Below, piece by piece: positions 1 to 11,388 of a DNA stretch of 64,000 nt. The position numbers were made by a program, and so were the translations under genes. The notes below the pieces were generated by a model, which was not told the DNA's origin, made no database searches, and saw only the letters and a program-made list of their open reading frames with translations. Position 1 is the first letter of the stretch. The number at the start of each line of letters is the position of its first letter. Origin of the DNA: Fragilariopsis cylindrus CCMP1102 (Eukaryota > Bacillariophyta > Bacillariophyceae > Bacillariales > Bacillariaceae); NCBI GenBank assembly GCA_900095095.1, contig FMBT01000361.1, forward strand, positions 124,001-188,000, read 5' to 3'.

Positions 1-746
1 TACTTGTTTGTGCCCTCACGAAAATTCGAAAAAACTGGTTGTAAAGTGTCAGCGGCGTACTGGTAAACGGTATTAAACGAAAAAGAAAAACGCGTACTAG
101 TACATTTTGTACCATGCTGCTGGTACAATTTTACGAGTTCGACGTACAATAATAATACTGTATAGCCACGAGTAGCTGCCAGCTAACTTACGTTAGTATT
201 ATTCAGAACGAAGAATTAAAAACAGACAGCAAGAAGGAGGTGAAGATTGAAAAAGCGAGCGAGAACCCTCAAAGGAAATACAACACCCAAGATTAACACT
301 AATCCAATTCAAGTCAATTCAACTTGACTGATTGATTCAGCTCGATTCTAATTTGTAGTTCATTTCAATTCTCCTACACGTATTCAATTCTGAACTTGAG
401 TCTATATAATAAATAATAAAGCAAACACTTGATTGTTAGTTATATCACAACATATCAAGTGTTCTTGTGACTGGTGACTGGTCGCATAACACAAATCACA
501 TATACACACACAGTCCGGACTGTCAGTTTGAATTTGGTACGTCTTATTTTCCCTAGTCAATGTACCCGCCACGCCAGAGGTTCAAAGTCAATCAATCTGA
601 ACATTGCCTTTCTGTCACAAGATAACACTCGCTCACTCACTCTACTCGTCCGCTCGTTGTATTTAGATTTTGATTGTGATTCTTCTTCTTCTTATTATTA
701 TTATTATTATTATTACTAACAGTTTTAAAGTCAACCACCACCAACG
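1..746. other. Upstream intergenic region
   Basis: No gene is supported here. The stretch is AT-rich. It ends in a short ATT trinucleotide run (about 688-715) just before the first start codon, so it probably holds the promoter and 5' UTR of the Asn/Gln-rich gene. No clear core promoter motif was identified. Confidence 0.5.
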
Positions 747-3657
747 ATGATGATGGATCATCATAGACAGATATCCGCTGGTGAACAGCACAAAAAGAAG
801 AAAAATAGTACAAATTCAAATATAATAATAGGGACAGATGAAACAAACTGCATCAACGCCAACAGTATTAGCGACAGCAACAATTGTAACAGTAACAGTA
901 ACACTAATCCAGATTCGTCACTCCTTTTTGGTGTTGGTGCTGGAGCTGGAGCTACGTCGTCGACGACGACGGCAAGTGCTCAATCTCCCGCATTATTAGA
1001 CGATGAAGCATTTGACAAGATCGAAATGGATTTTGACGCGATTATGGCAAATGATTTAGAAACCCCGACCATCCCCAGCGGCAGCAATACTAATACTAAC
1101 AATAACAGTAATAATGGCAGCATCCATTCTGGTGCTGGCATTGATATTGGTGGTATGAACAACAGCAACAGCAACAATATGAATACTAACAACAACAACA
1201 ACAACAACATGTTATTTGACAAATTGTTTTCGTCACCAGGATCACAAGGTGGAAGCACGAAGATGGGAATTTCATCAAAATTAGGAGATATCGGAAATGA
1301 ATTAAACATCGAACTAAATCTAGAGGATATCCTACCAAGTCCAACAGAAACATCAGCAACAGGTAATAAAAATATCAATACCACACACCAACATTCAAGT
1401 AGTAGTAACGATTCTATTTCGATTGCATCCTCCTTCGGTGGGGGTAGTCTGATGGGCGGTGGTCTGATGGGTAGTGGAACATCATTAGGATTTGGTGCAT
1501 CATCAGAACACATAACAACAAATAATGCATCATTTTCTTCATCAATTAATAATAAAGGACAAGATTCAGATTCATCGTTGGATAAGTTATTTAATTCCAT
1601 AAAGGGGGGGAATAATTCCGATTCGTCCATCGAAAAACTTTTAATGGGGAATTCAGAATCCACTTTTGATAAGTTATTAAATATGGATATCATCGATATT
1701 GGCAACAATGACGATAACGATAACGATAGTAATTATATCAACACAGGCGCAAAAAATCTTAGTACGCATGGCAGTTACAGCGATAGTAATAACAATAACA
1801 ATAACAATAGCAATAACAACACACACGTTTATCCAACAGAGTGTTCCAGTGGATTTGCTGCTACTGCTATTGGGACGGCTACTGATGTCAACAACAGGAT
1901 TAACAACACGGGAACTGGAACGGCTAATATGCCTAGCAGTAATGGTACTGTACAACAAGATTTGAATCCTACCAAGGTATTATCATCGTCAATTGCTTCG
2001 TCCGTTGATGCTCGACAACAGCAATACTCTATGATGATGCAGCAGCAACCAACAACAACAACAGATGTTTTTGCAACAGCAGCAACAACAACAACAACAA
2101 CAGCATCATCAGCATCAGCAACAACAACAACAACAAGATTCGATACGGTCCATTGTGAACAATCAATTGTCGCAACTACCACAAAACAATCAATTGACAC
2201 AGATGGGTGTTGCTGGATTAGAACGAGAAAAAATGAAATTACTTCGAAGGTTGCAAGAAATAGAACTATCGGGTACGCAGGGTGTTGGTGGTATTGGTGG
2301 CGGAGTGCCGGTGCAGCCAATACATCAACAAAATCAAGAGCAACAGCAATTTCAGTATCAACAACAGCTACAAAGGCAACAACAATCGTTGCTCCAACAA
2401 CAGCAGCAACAGCAACAGCAACAGCAACAACGGGGCATGGCAATATCAGCACCATCATCTATGACGATGACGACACCGTTGAGAACTAATTCTGCAGGGT
2501 CATTTATTACGCAACATCGACAGCGACACCAGCAACACCAGCAGGTTGCTAGCGATTATTTGTCTCCGACACCGATTGGTAGTATGGAACCAACACCTAT
2601 TATGGCCAATAGCAATCTCAATATCAACAGTAACAGTCACAGTAACATGACCATGAATAGTAGCAATAGTAACAGCAACAGCAACAGCAACAATATGACG
2701 AGTAATAATATGTCGATTTCTTCGGTAATGGTGGCCGGGAGAAAGGAAACACCTCTGCAGAGTTTTTTGCGCAACAAGAGAGGACCTGCGGCCAACAACT
2801 CTCAACATGAACAACATCCAAATTCAACAACAACAATGAACAATATGGGCGCCGCGACCTCAATAGACATCCGAAACAAAAGCAGCAGCAAAAGCAGCAT
2901 GTTGGATGCTGCTCCATTGGATTTCAGCTCGACGTCTACCAATCCATTCCTTCGTCGGCAAATGATGTCCAACATTGACAGGAGTGTTAATCGTAACAAT
3001 AGCATTCGTGGTCGACTTGGTGGTCGTGTTAGTGGTAGTGCCCTATCATCGTCGGCGAGACAAAGCATGATGCTTCAAATGTCGTCAGGAAATAACCTAT
3101 CATCTTCTATGCACACCCCATCGTCGTTGTCGTCAACCACGCCGATTAGGGGCAACGTAATAAGACGGAATTCAAGTTACGTTACCGGCCGTGATGGTGC
3201 TGATATTTCGAGCTCGAACATGCCTGGCAGAGGCTCGTCGGATTTTTATCAATCCGCTGGGATTTTATCCAGACACGCGTCGGAAGATCATATAGTTGTC
3301 CCATCAAGACGTACTAGTATCGGCGCAGGTGCAGCGAAGGCACAAAACCGTAGGTTTACATTAAGTAGATCCAATTCGAGCTTCGGGAATTTAACGAAGA
3401 ACAGCAAACATGGTTCCGGGAGGGAACTCCATAAGGGTGGATCCCAAAGAAGTTTGGGCAGTAATGATTCATCGGGATCTCTCATTCCTACCAAACGTGG
3501 TGGAGGACGTGGTAGTAGTAGTGGTGCTAAGTACAAGTTAGGGGGTGGGAAACGATCGAATTCGGTTCCCTACATGATTCCAGGTAAGAACGATCCCAAT
3601 AACAGTCCCGACGGTTCTGCGCATCAGGGGAGTAGACAAAATGATGGGTGGCCATAA
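747..3657 (+). CDS. Asn/Gln/Ser-rich protein, unknown function (reading frame shifts near 2046-2050)
   Basis: No family is recognised. The first part (747 to about 2048) encodes an Asn/Ser-rich region with an acidic start (DDEAFDKIEMDFDAIM) and four spaced short motifs of one type (FDKLF, LDKLF, IEKLL, FDKLL), plus LNIELNLEDILPSP; such acidic-hydrophobic pieces resemble transcription activation or docking motifs (inference). After a poly-Gln stretch the coding frame moves by one base. The downstream frame continues with a short helix (EREKMKLLRRLQEIE), more poly-Gln, and a Ser/Arg-rich C-terminus ending at 3657. The original frame stays open to 2489, but there it gives Thr runs and a Trp cluster typical of non-coding translation, so the other frame is preferred. 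The shift lies in a CAG/CAA repeat, so an indel error, a repeat-length allele or real frameshifting are all possible. The whole protein would be about 970 residues. Confidence 0.6.
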
Positions 3658-4040
3658 TTAAGAAAAGATTACGATTGTAGCGAGAATGCACTTAACAAAA
3701 ATCAATACGGGAGAATACTGTTAATCGATTTTTGAAACAAGCTTCATTGATCTGTTGAGAAAAAAGAAAATAGTATGTTTATGTAATATAAATAAATTTT
3801 GCATGTAGAAGTATTATTCATAGAAAATAAATGAATTCATAGAGAATGAATATAAATAAAACCTAGTCATCTTAGATGTGCGTGGAATTTTTTCTACCTT
3901 CCTTCCTTCTGATTTCTCTTACTGTAACGCAACTTGAACTTCGAAGCTCTTTTCTTCCGATCCCAGTAGTGTAGCAATGCCAACAACAAGGAATATAACA
4001 ATGTTATGTATTATTGTATTATCGTTCTCTACTGTACTGG
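3658..4040. other. Tail-to-tail intergenic spacer
   Basis: AT-rich spacer between two convergent genes. It contains several AATAAA-like stretches (around 3788-3860) that could serve 3' end formation of the left gene. No ORF or RNA gene is supported. Confidence 0.5.
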
Positions 4041-6432
4041 CTAGTCAGCAAACTTGGCGCTGAAGTCTCGATGGTGACTGGCAAATAATTCGATAGCTGG
4101 TATCATCTGTTCATCTGGTGGGAGAAACGTCGTCCGAAAGCCATACCGACCTTCTTTTTGACCAAACCCACTACCGGGTACGACACAAATACCAGTTTCT
4201 TCCAGCAAAGACATACAGTACAATGTGTCCGGCGTCATATCCTGTTCTTCGGCGTATGCGATTGCTTTTTTGGATAGTTCAACCTTAGGAAATACATACA
4301 TGGCGCCTTCCGCAGGATTGCAATTGATTCCGTCCACTTTATTGAGCCCCTCAACTACCGCTTTGGATCGTCTCTTAAGTCCTTCAAAAATACCATTCTC
4401 CTCTTTTTGAAACAATTCATATGAATCATCTCCCGGTTGGGGAGGATTTACCATAAGACTTGTCATTATCTGACCCGAGACCGTAGAACATAACGAACAA
4501 GAGGCGAGCTTAAATAATTGTGACTGGACATATCCATCAATGTTATGCAATTCCATGTATCCGCCACGGCGTCCACATTCACCTGGTCAAAAAGAAGTTG
4601 TTATAACAGTCGTATCATCGTCACAGTATTAGTAAATAATAATTACTTTCCTTTTAATTTTGAAATTACCTAATCGTTCAAATGTACTCACCGATCAATC
4701 CTTTTGAGGTGGAATGAAAACTAATCAATTGCAAGTGTTCGCATCCAGAAGTCTCTAATGCTACTTTTTTGGCGCTCAAAAATTCCTTGTCGGGTGCATA
4801 GACGTTGCGTTGATATACTTCATCTGCTAGGAGCACAATTCCATTGTCGGAACAAAACTGTAGGAAGGGAAAAAAGAAAGAGAAAGTGTCATCAGAGTTG
4901 TGCAAAGTACCAAGAGTGAATAAATGAATGGATCTAATATTGGAAGGCAACGTACCTTACAAATGACTTCAAGCTCTTGACGATTTGATACTTGACCCGT
5001 TGGATTTCCTTTACGAGGGAGAAAAAAATGGAAAACATACGAGAGATAATTAAGTTCTTGTCAAATTAATAATTGAATCAATACATTTTAGGTAGTAGAA
5101 AAATCAATCACACCTTTATCAAATGAGAAAATCGACGTACCTGGATTGATGATTACAAGTGCCTTGACATCTACGCCATCTAGAATAGATTTCTTCAATT
5201 CCTCTTCCAATGTCTGCTTTGAAGCTGCCCAATTATTTTCTTCATCAAGATAGTAGTCAACCTGCGTCCCTGTTAGTTTAGCGATTAATGCAGAGTATAA
5301 CGGGTACTGTGGAATAGGTACCATTACTAAAATTGATGTTTTCGAAGAAGATGAAGGAAGACACAGCTCGAAAAAAGTTAGCGATGGATAAAGTGGGGGA
5401 GTTATAATACCAATCAAGTACGAAAGATTGTGTACGTTTGTGTGTGTGTAATTCGATAATTATAGTGCGTACGTACCACCGTCTAATTCCGTCGACATGA
5501 TTGTCGTCAAGACCGATTCGATTGCACTACTGGCACCGTTTGACAAAAATATATTTCCAGGATCTATGTATCAATATGTCAACAAAAAAGGGGGAACATT
5601 CAAATTGGATCAGTACGAAAGTAAGATAATATTCTCCAGCTCATACCCTGACGTTCACTCACATGCTGGATGGCCATCTCGTTTTTCAAGAAACTCAGCT
5701 ACATCTTTGCGGAAACCTAAGGCTCCCTGGGATCCTGTGTATGCGCCCGTACCAGAATCTCCAAGAATTTCTCGAATTTTTCTTGCCCTTTCCACCACAT
5801 CGACCGGAAACATTGTGTTGACTTCAGGGTGATCTAATCCATAGTCCCCCAGATCTGTAAGTGCGAGTACCTGTCGAAAGTATGTGATAGGTCGCTGCCC
5901 AACTGCTTGAGGATTCCCTATATTTGTTTGAAAAGAAACGACAGAAGAGTTACAGAAAGAAACGGTGGAACGTATTTAGAGAGTGATTGCTTATTGGAAA
6001 TAGTGTCAAGCCAACGAGAAGTCATGTTATTTTACCTTACCAATGTTTGTGAAAATAATGTCTTTACCTTGCGCCTGGAGCTGCACAGAAGATCAGATCC
6101 CAGATGATGGAGAAATCAACTGTCAGTTATGTAATTCTACTTTCTAAAGTACCTTTATAAAGTAGCTAGAAATAGAAATGCGCTTTCGTATAAAACTTAC
6201 CTTATCAGCCATCATCACTATCTGCCCTCGAACTGCGTACTATATTATCATCGTTATTGAGCATCATTATGAAATCCAAGATAATTCGTTTTATCAACCG
6301 CTATTGTGAGCCGTTATTTGTTACGCAGCTTGACTACTAGAGGAAGAAAACAAACACATTATAGTTTCTTACAATAATGTCAAACATAATTTTTATAATC
6401 CTTACCTGCATTTTTCGAACTGCTTGACTCAT
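4041..6432 (-). CDS. Alanine aminotransferase (PLP enzyme), nine exons
   Basis: Transfers the amino group between alanine and 2-oxoglutarate, giving pyruvate and glutamate. Nine exons join in phase with GT-AG borders: 6406-6432, 6201-6239, 6041-6080, 5663-5917, 5477-5563, 5141-5326, 4956-5008, 4692-4857, 4041-4582, giving 464 residues. Family landmarks appear in order: YAVRG, IGNPQAVGQRPITYFRQ, HPAYPGNIFLSNGAS, PIPQYPLYSA, the NPTGQ loop, ADEVYQ, the PLP lysine in SFHSTSKG, GECGRRGGYMEL, and a C-terminal GFRTTFLPP block. The first ATG (6432) leaves only nine residues before YAVRG, short for the family. The same frame is open further upstream and reads DDDYYSLNKTTMSQAVRK, like the usual N-terminal lead-in, so the gene probably begins in the EF-hand ORF at 6893. 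No C-terminal peroxisome signal is present. Confidence 0.93.
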
Positions 6433-6443
6433 AGTTGTTTTGT

Positions 6444-6893
6444 TCAATGAATAGTAGTCGTCGTCTCCATCAATTTTGGCTTTCGATCCCCCACATGCGT
6501 GTAGTTGTCATAGTCCATAGCAAACATGGAATTTTTCTCGGATCCAAACTTCGTTGCGAGAATCAACCAGCTTTTGAATTCTTCCATATCAAGTTCATGA
6601 TCATGTGCAAGTTCGTTCAATATTTTGAAGGCTCGCGGATGTACACCCTTGAAATCTACACTCTCCAAAAACACATGCAGTTCTTTTACCTGAATCGTTT
6701 TATCGTGGTTTGTATCTATCGAGCGAAAGAGATTATCAGACCCTAGACCACTCGATAAGTAGGTCATCCAGTTCCCCTTTTGCCAGGCAGCGAGATGCGT
6801 TGCTTCAGCGTTCGTCGAAAAGATTCGAAAATCATTGGTTATCTTCTGTCTTACGACGGCGGTGGAGCGGGAAGAAAAGCATCGAGTTAACAT
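6444..6893 (-). CDS. EF-hand protein with mitochondrial presequence; probably the N-terminal part of the aminotransferase gene
   Basis: 149-residue ORF from an ATG at 6893. The N-terminus (MLTRCFSSRSTAVVRQK) is rich in Arg/Ser with no acids, as in mitochondrial presequences. A canonical EF-hand loop DTNHDKTIQVKE lies at about residues 60-71, and a second degenerate EF-hand-like helix-loop-helix follows (LAHDHELDMEEFKSWL). The stop lies 11 bp before the aminotransferase ATG on the same strand. A run of five G (minus strand; 6488-6492) sits where one more base would carry the EF-hand frame into the upstream extension of the aminotransferase frame, without an intron. I therefore infer one calcium-regulated mitochondrial aminotransferase with an assembly indel. 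Alternatives are a small separate EF-hand gene, a dicistron, or an unrecognised intron. Confidence 0.65.
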   Translation of the reverse strand: MLTRCFSSRSTAVVRQKITNDFRIFSTNAEATHLAAWQKGNWMTYLSSGLGSDNLFRSIDTNHDKTIQVKELHVFLESVDFKGVHPRAFKILNELAHDHELDMEEFKSWLILATKFGSEKNSMFAMDYDNYTHVGDRKPKLMETTTTIH

Positions 6894-7044
6894 ATTCGCA
6901 AAGATTTATTCGTGATTCTACTTGTCAAACACAGGGGTTACAATTGGCACGGTCTATTGTATGATCTCTGTCTGTACAATGTAGTAGTACTGTACTGTAG
7001 TGCAATTGTAGAGATGACAGAAGACAAAAAAAAGACCACACATA

Positions 7045-7258
7045 CTTCCTCCGTACACCGTTTGATTCGTACGAGCTATGGTGAGGAATTATTAGACGAT
7101 AAGCGCGTTGAACCCTTACAATCTACCCACAAAATGCGAAATGTACGAAAAAATAAAAATAAGCGAAGATTTTACGAATATTTTAAGGGTTCAAAACGCT
7201 TATATTTTGTAATAATCCCTCACAATAGCTCGTACGAATCAACGGTACACGGAGGAAG
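7045..7258. mobile_element. Stowaway-like (Tc1/mariner-type) MITE with long inverted repeats
   Basis: The ends are CTTCCTCCGTACACCG and, inverted, CGGTACACGGAGGAAG. Similarity between the arms continues inward for about 100 bp per side (for example GATTCGTACGAGCTAT against ATAGCTCGTACGAATC, and GCGTTGAACCCTTA against TAAGGGTTCAAAACGC), so the element folds into one long imperfect hairpin. TA precedes the left end and TC follows the right end, consistent with a decayed TA target duplication. The CTTCCTCCGT terminus resembles the Stowaway consensus. It has no coding capacity. It sits about 150 bp upstream of the EF-hand/aminotransferase start and may lie in that promoter. Confidence 0.8.
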
Positions 7259-7758
7259 TCTTCAGGCGGAGGAACGAGGACCCGAAGAAAAGATGAGAGA
7301 TCTTCAGGTGTGACATAATTAATTATTTCTTAAATAAATAATATCTACTGACACTCGCATCGACTCACGTGACACGAATGTTCGAATATGTAAATTGTAA
7401 ATTGACAAACAAAAATCATCGATCACAAAAAATTATAACAAAATTTAAATTTCCTCGGTCCTCCATGGATTCACTATTCACTCTCTATTATTAATACACA
7501 ATTAATACACAATACTGTACAAAATACATGATACATCGTACTGCCTACAATTCGAAAACAACAACGACAGCAGAAAAAGTAGTCGATCAGTGAATATGTT
7601 TAGAATCTTTCTGTACTTTACATCAGTCTTAGCATTATTATTTAGTATTATTCTCACTGTCATATGTCTGGAAAATTTGAAGATAGATCTACTGGTATAA
7701 CGAATTTGATAGCTCAGAACAAGAACAAAAATGATGAATCAACACAACTAACTTCTCA

Positions 7759-7790
<32 letters not shown>
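7759..7790. repeat. GT dinucleotide microsatellite
   Basis: About 13 GT units followed by an imperfect ATGTGT. Simple repeat in intergenic DNA. Confidence 0.9.
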
Positions 7791-7792
<2 letters not shown>

Positions 7793-8000
7793 TATTTATG
7801 TATTAAAGTATTATATATTGAACAAAAATTTACTAGTTATATACAATACAGTAGTATTCATATCATGAGACCCAAATGACATTATTATTAGAGATCTAAA
7901 TCTAAGTGTCCATTTATGATTACTGTTAGTATGAAGTACACAGTACACGTAGGTGCGACTAAATTGACCAAGATTCGGTACAATCGATGTTGCCGCCGTA

Positions 8001-8760
8001 TTATTGGACGTCGTTCGTTGTCGACATGGACAACGGTGGTGCAGCTTTCACAACAACTGATTCTAGGCGTTCTTCAAATTTAGAGAACATTTTTTTAAGA
8101 AGAGGCCGTTCATCGATCAATCCACGTTGTGGATCATAAATGTGCGCTAATGGGAATCTAGTCACAGAAAAATCTTCCTGCAGTTGCTTCGAGTTATCTT
8201 GCGTAACAGGAACCGAAAGAAATTCACGTTCGGTATTATTTGTTTTTGTTCTTCTTCATTTTTCTTTTGGTTACCAATATTGTTGTTGCTATTGTTGCTG
8301 TTACTATTATTACTGTATTGCTTCGCGAGTTCTTCAAAAAGCGGCAAAGATGCTTTACAGGCTTTACAAAAAGGAGCATGGAAAATAACTGCTGTATATG
8401 TGTCTTCTTCCCGTCCTTGTCCTAGGAGATTGCGGATGGAATCTATATCTTTAACTTCTTGTACAACAGATTGCTTTTTATTTTTTATTTGTTTCGAACG
8501 AAGAAATTTTTAACTCTGGACTTGATTCCTTTTTTAACATTTCCGGCGGGGTTGCTATCGTTAGTGTCGACCAGTGCTGCATTTCGTGAGATGGTATTCA
8601 TAGATCGGGACGAACCATGGTTCTGGACAAACGAACTGCTACCAAAAGCTGCAACAGTAACAACCGAATGCGACTGCTGTTGCTGCAAAACGGCTAAGAA
8701 TGCGTAAAAAAGAAACGCCACTCTTCGTTTTTGATTGTTACTAGTAGTAATTCTTGTCAT
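8001..8760 (-). CDS. Plastid-targeted thioredoxin-like protein (CKAC site)
   Basis: The ATG at 8760 begins a hydrophobic signal peptide (RRVAFLFYAFLAVL) followed by VTVAAFGSSS, the kind of site diatoms use to send proteins through the ER into the complex plastid. Downstream, a thioredoxin-like beta-alpha start reads YTAVIFHAPFCKACKASLPL, with a CxxC active site CKAC. Then come an Asn-rich insertion, a Lys/Glu/Gln stretch and a final block SVTRFPLAHIYDP, which fits the later thioredoxin strand with its cis-Pro region, ending at 8001. The three pieces lie in three frames. Each junction falls in an A-rich run on the coding strand (about 8471-8496 and 8231-8252), and each is explained by one missing base. 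Assembly indels or allelic variants are the likely cause; a pseudogene cannot be excluded. The role is inferred to be disulfide exchange in the plastid. Confidence 0.6.
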
Positions 8761-9624
8761 GGTTTTTATTTTAGACTACAGTATGGAAGTATTATTATCT
8801 ATGTCAAGGTGGTACTACGTCCATATGTTCGAATGTATTTATAATTTATATGACTTAGTCATGAATTCAGAACGCTTTTTGTTGGGGATCCGATGGATGA
8901 TTGCCTTCGATTGTTGACGAGGTTCCAGTTGGTTGGTTCTGACTATGTCTTCCGCTGACCAGATGGAAAAGGCAGCATGAAAACAAGTCTAAGTAAGTCC
9001 TCGTCGAAAAAAATCGAAAAATATTTTATCGCTCGGTTCCCCCTCATTTTAAAATAAAATGGGAACTACATTGTACTTTAAAAAAAAGAATAGTCACCTG
9101 AACACCTGCCTAGACTGTTTATTTATTTACTTTTTTTATTCTACGAAATCTGTTCCTATGAATTTCACACACCATCATTCACGTTGATGATGATGATGAT
9201 GATGATGATAATAACCATGCAAAAAAAGTTATGAATGTTAGAAAAGAAAAAACACTAGATGATTTCTTTCTTTTTCAGGAAGAATCTTGTAACGGTAAAC
9301 ATGTCCTTATTTCGTCAAGAAATAGATTCTAATAGGACGATTTGAGTATAACTATCATAGAAATTAAGTTGGAAAATCCACAGTAAGATTTTTCCGGACT
9401 AAATGAGGAATGTGGAATTCTCTTATTGTCTATATTTTGTGTGTATTTTTATATTATTTCATCCAATAACAATTCCATATAAATTGGAAAAAGTAATGGG
9501 TTGAGTTGAACCCGAAAAGTACAGAAAAAGCCCATCGATCTATAGTATTCTTCTATTCGATCGCACGCACACGACTCACACAACATTGTAATGTTGTAGA
9601 ATCAATTTACGTGACGCGATAATG
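8761..9624. other. Intergenic region
   Basis: AT-rich spacer of about 860 bp between two minus-strand genes. It contains a GAT repeat (9186-9209). No gene, RNA or transposon is supported. Confidence 0.5.
9186..9209. repeat. GAT trinucleotide repeat
   Basis: Eight GAT units in intergenic DNA. Confidence 0.85.
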
Positions 9625-10246
9625 TCACAGACGTTGGAGCGGTGGTATTTCTGGTGGTGACGTCGTAAATTGTGGTGGTGACGTTTTTTCGCGTGTTGTT
9701 CTTAAACTTGATAGCCGTGAAGTAGTATTATCGATCTCCGTACTGGTTAAGCCATCTGACGATTTAGTTCGTTGCGGTGGTCTCCGTCGAGCAGGCCGTC
9801 TAGGAGAAACAATATCAGTAGCAGTAAAATTATTAGGATCGTTGTTGCCGTTGGCATCACCTCCGGGTGTCACCAAACCATCACCTGATTTGGTCCTTAA
9901 TGGAGGTTTTCGTCGACGAAAGGCAGCCATACTAGATTGAGACCGTGCGGGGGCACGCATAGTAGCCTGTTGCATGGCCCCTAACATATCGCTTGATTTT
10001 TGACGCCGAGCAGCATTTCGTTTAAGGGCTATTTCTCGGTACTCGTTTTTATCTCGGCGTTCCCTCCTTTGCTTTCCTGATGGAGAACCAACGATATCGG
10101 CCACGTCATCTATATTGTTACTGTTCTTACCATTACTACTAGCACAGTCGTCTGTGCTGTTGTCATCGTTATCATCGTCGGAAGATGGTGGTAGCATGAC
10201 TACGTATTCATCGGGTGCTAAACTTTCTTCTTCTTCTTCTTCTTCC

Positions 10247-10280
<34 letters not shown>

Positions 10281-11388
10281 ACTCGGCATTATCCTCATCA
10301 TTCTCATTATCATTCTCATTATCATCCGTACTACATTTACTACTAGTATTGTCACAACGATTGCTGAAAGATAAACCTTCTCCTGATTTCGTTCTTTGAG
10401 GTGGTCTCCTTTGAATAGGCATAGCAACACAATCTCCTGATTTGGTTCGTTGCGGGGGTCTTCGGCGACGAGGCTGCGTTTTCTGTATTGACTCTTCGCC
10501 ATTGTCATTATCGTTATCGTTATTATTGTCATTATCTTTATTATCCTTAGTTGAAACTCCTTCACCGTTTCTCGTTTTCGTTGCTGCTACTTCCGCAACT
10601 GTTGTGCAATCGTCGTTATTTGTTATACCATCACCGGATTTCGTTCTCTGAGGTGGTCTCCTTCTAAAGCTCCCCTCTCTTTGTGTGCGTCTTGCCGTTG
10701 CTGCTATTGTCGACCCCCGTTGATTCGTATCGATATCGACGATATCATTAACATCCATTATGTCATCACCGTGATCCGATCCTATCTTTAGAGGGACTAC
10801 GATAGGCGGTCCGAGTAGTTTATCTTCCAAGTCTATTGATGATCCACGTCGACGTTTATGATCTCCTGTTAACGTATCCTCCGCTTCTAATAGATCGGAC
10901 AACTCTGCTTGTGCTTCTTCGTCATCACTAATACTACCGCAACTACTATCGTCGCCTTCATTACCGTCGCCCCCAAGGCCTCTCAAAAAACCGTGGTCGT
11001 CATCATCGTCATCGTCATCGGCATCACTGGTGTCACCATCGCCCTCTTTGTCGTCCTGTTTTCCCATTAATTTATTAAATTTTTGAATGACCGCTACTTC
11101 GCCACCACCAACATTATCGTTTCCCTCATCATCACTGTCGTCTTCCTCCTCCTCCTCGTCGTCGTTTTTTGATATAATTTCTTCTGTGTCCATTGTCGTG
11201 GTATCACTAGCGATGGAGACGCTTACCGAACTATCCGAATTGGAATCCGAAACTATCGAAACGCTGGAAGATACATCAGCATCATCATCATCATCGTCGT
11301 CTTTATCACGTTTGTCGTCGTCGTCGTCGTCTTCGTCGTTGGAGTCAACATCGATATCGGATGGATGAAAGTTGTTGTGATTGTCCAT
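9625..11388 (-). CDS. Acidic low-complexity protein with five RRxPPxRTKSxDG repeats
   Basis: 587 residues from the ATG at 11388, one uninterrupted exon. The N-terminal 180 residues are dominated by Asp/Glu/Ser runs. From about residue 235 onward the same basic motif occurs five times: RRRPPQRTKSGDG (near 10670-10625), RRRPPQRTKSGDC (near 10470), QRRPPQRTKSGEG (near 10415), RRKPPLRTKSGDG (near 9915) and RRRPPQRTKSSDG (near 9795). The repeats are separated by acidic or neutral linkers of very different length, including a run of Asp/Glu near 10235-10285. The core R-T-K-S fits basophilic kinase targets, and PPxR could be an SH3- or WW-type ligand; both are inferences. No enzyme domain, signal peptide or membrane segment is visible. 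The alternating acidic and basic composition suggests a disordered nuclear or scaffold protein. Confidence 0.75.

Larger units (their letters stand above)
6894..8000. other. Intergenic region with a MITE and a GT microsatellite
   Basis: Lies upstream of the EF-hand/aminotransferase gene and downstream of the thioredoxin-like gene. It holds the Stowaway-like element (7045-7258) and a GT repeat (7759-7790). The small ORFs here overlap the MITE or the simple repeat and are not supported as genes. Confidence 0.6.

Noticed and set aside
2065-2489. Continuation of the first frame of the Asn/Gln-rich gene to 2489
   Set aside because: It gives Thr runs and a Trp cluster, while the overlapping frame gives Gln-rich, helix-forming protein to 3657. 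The second is preferred.
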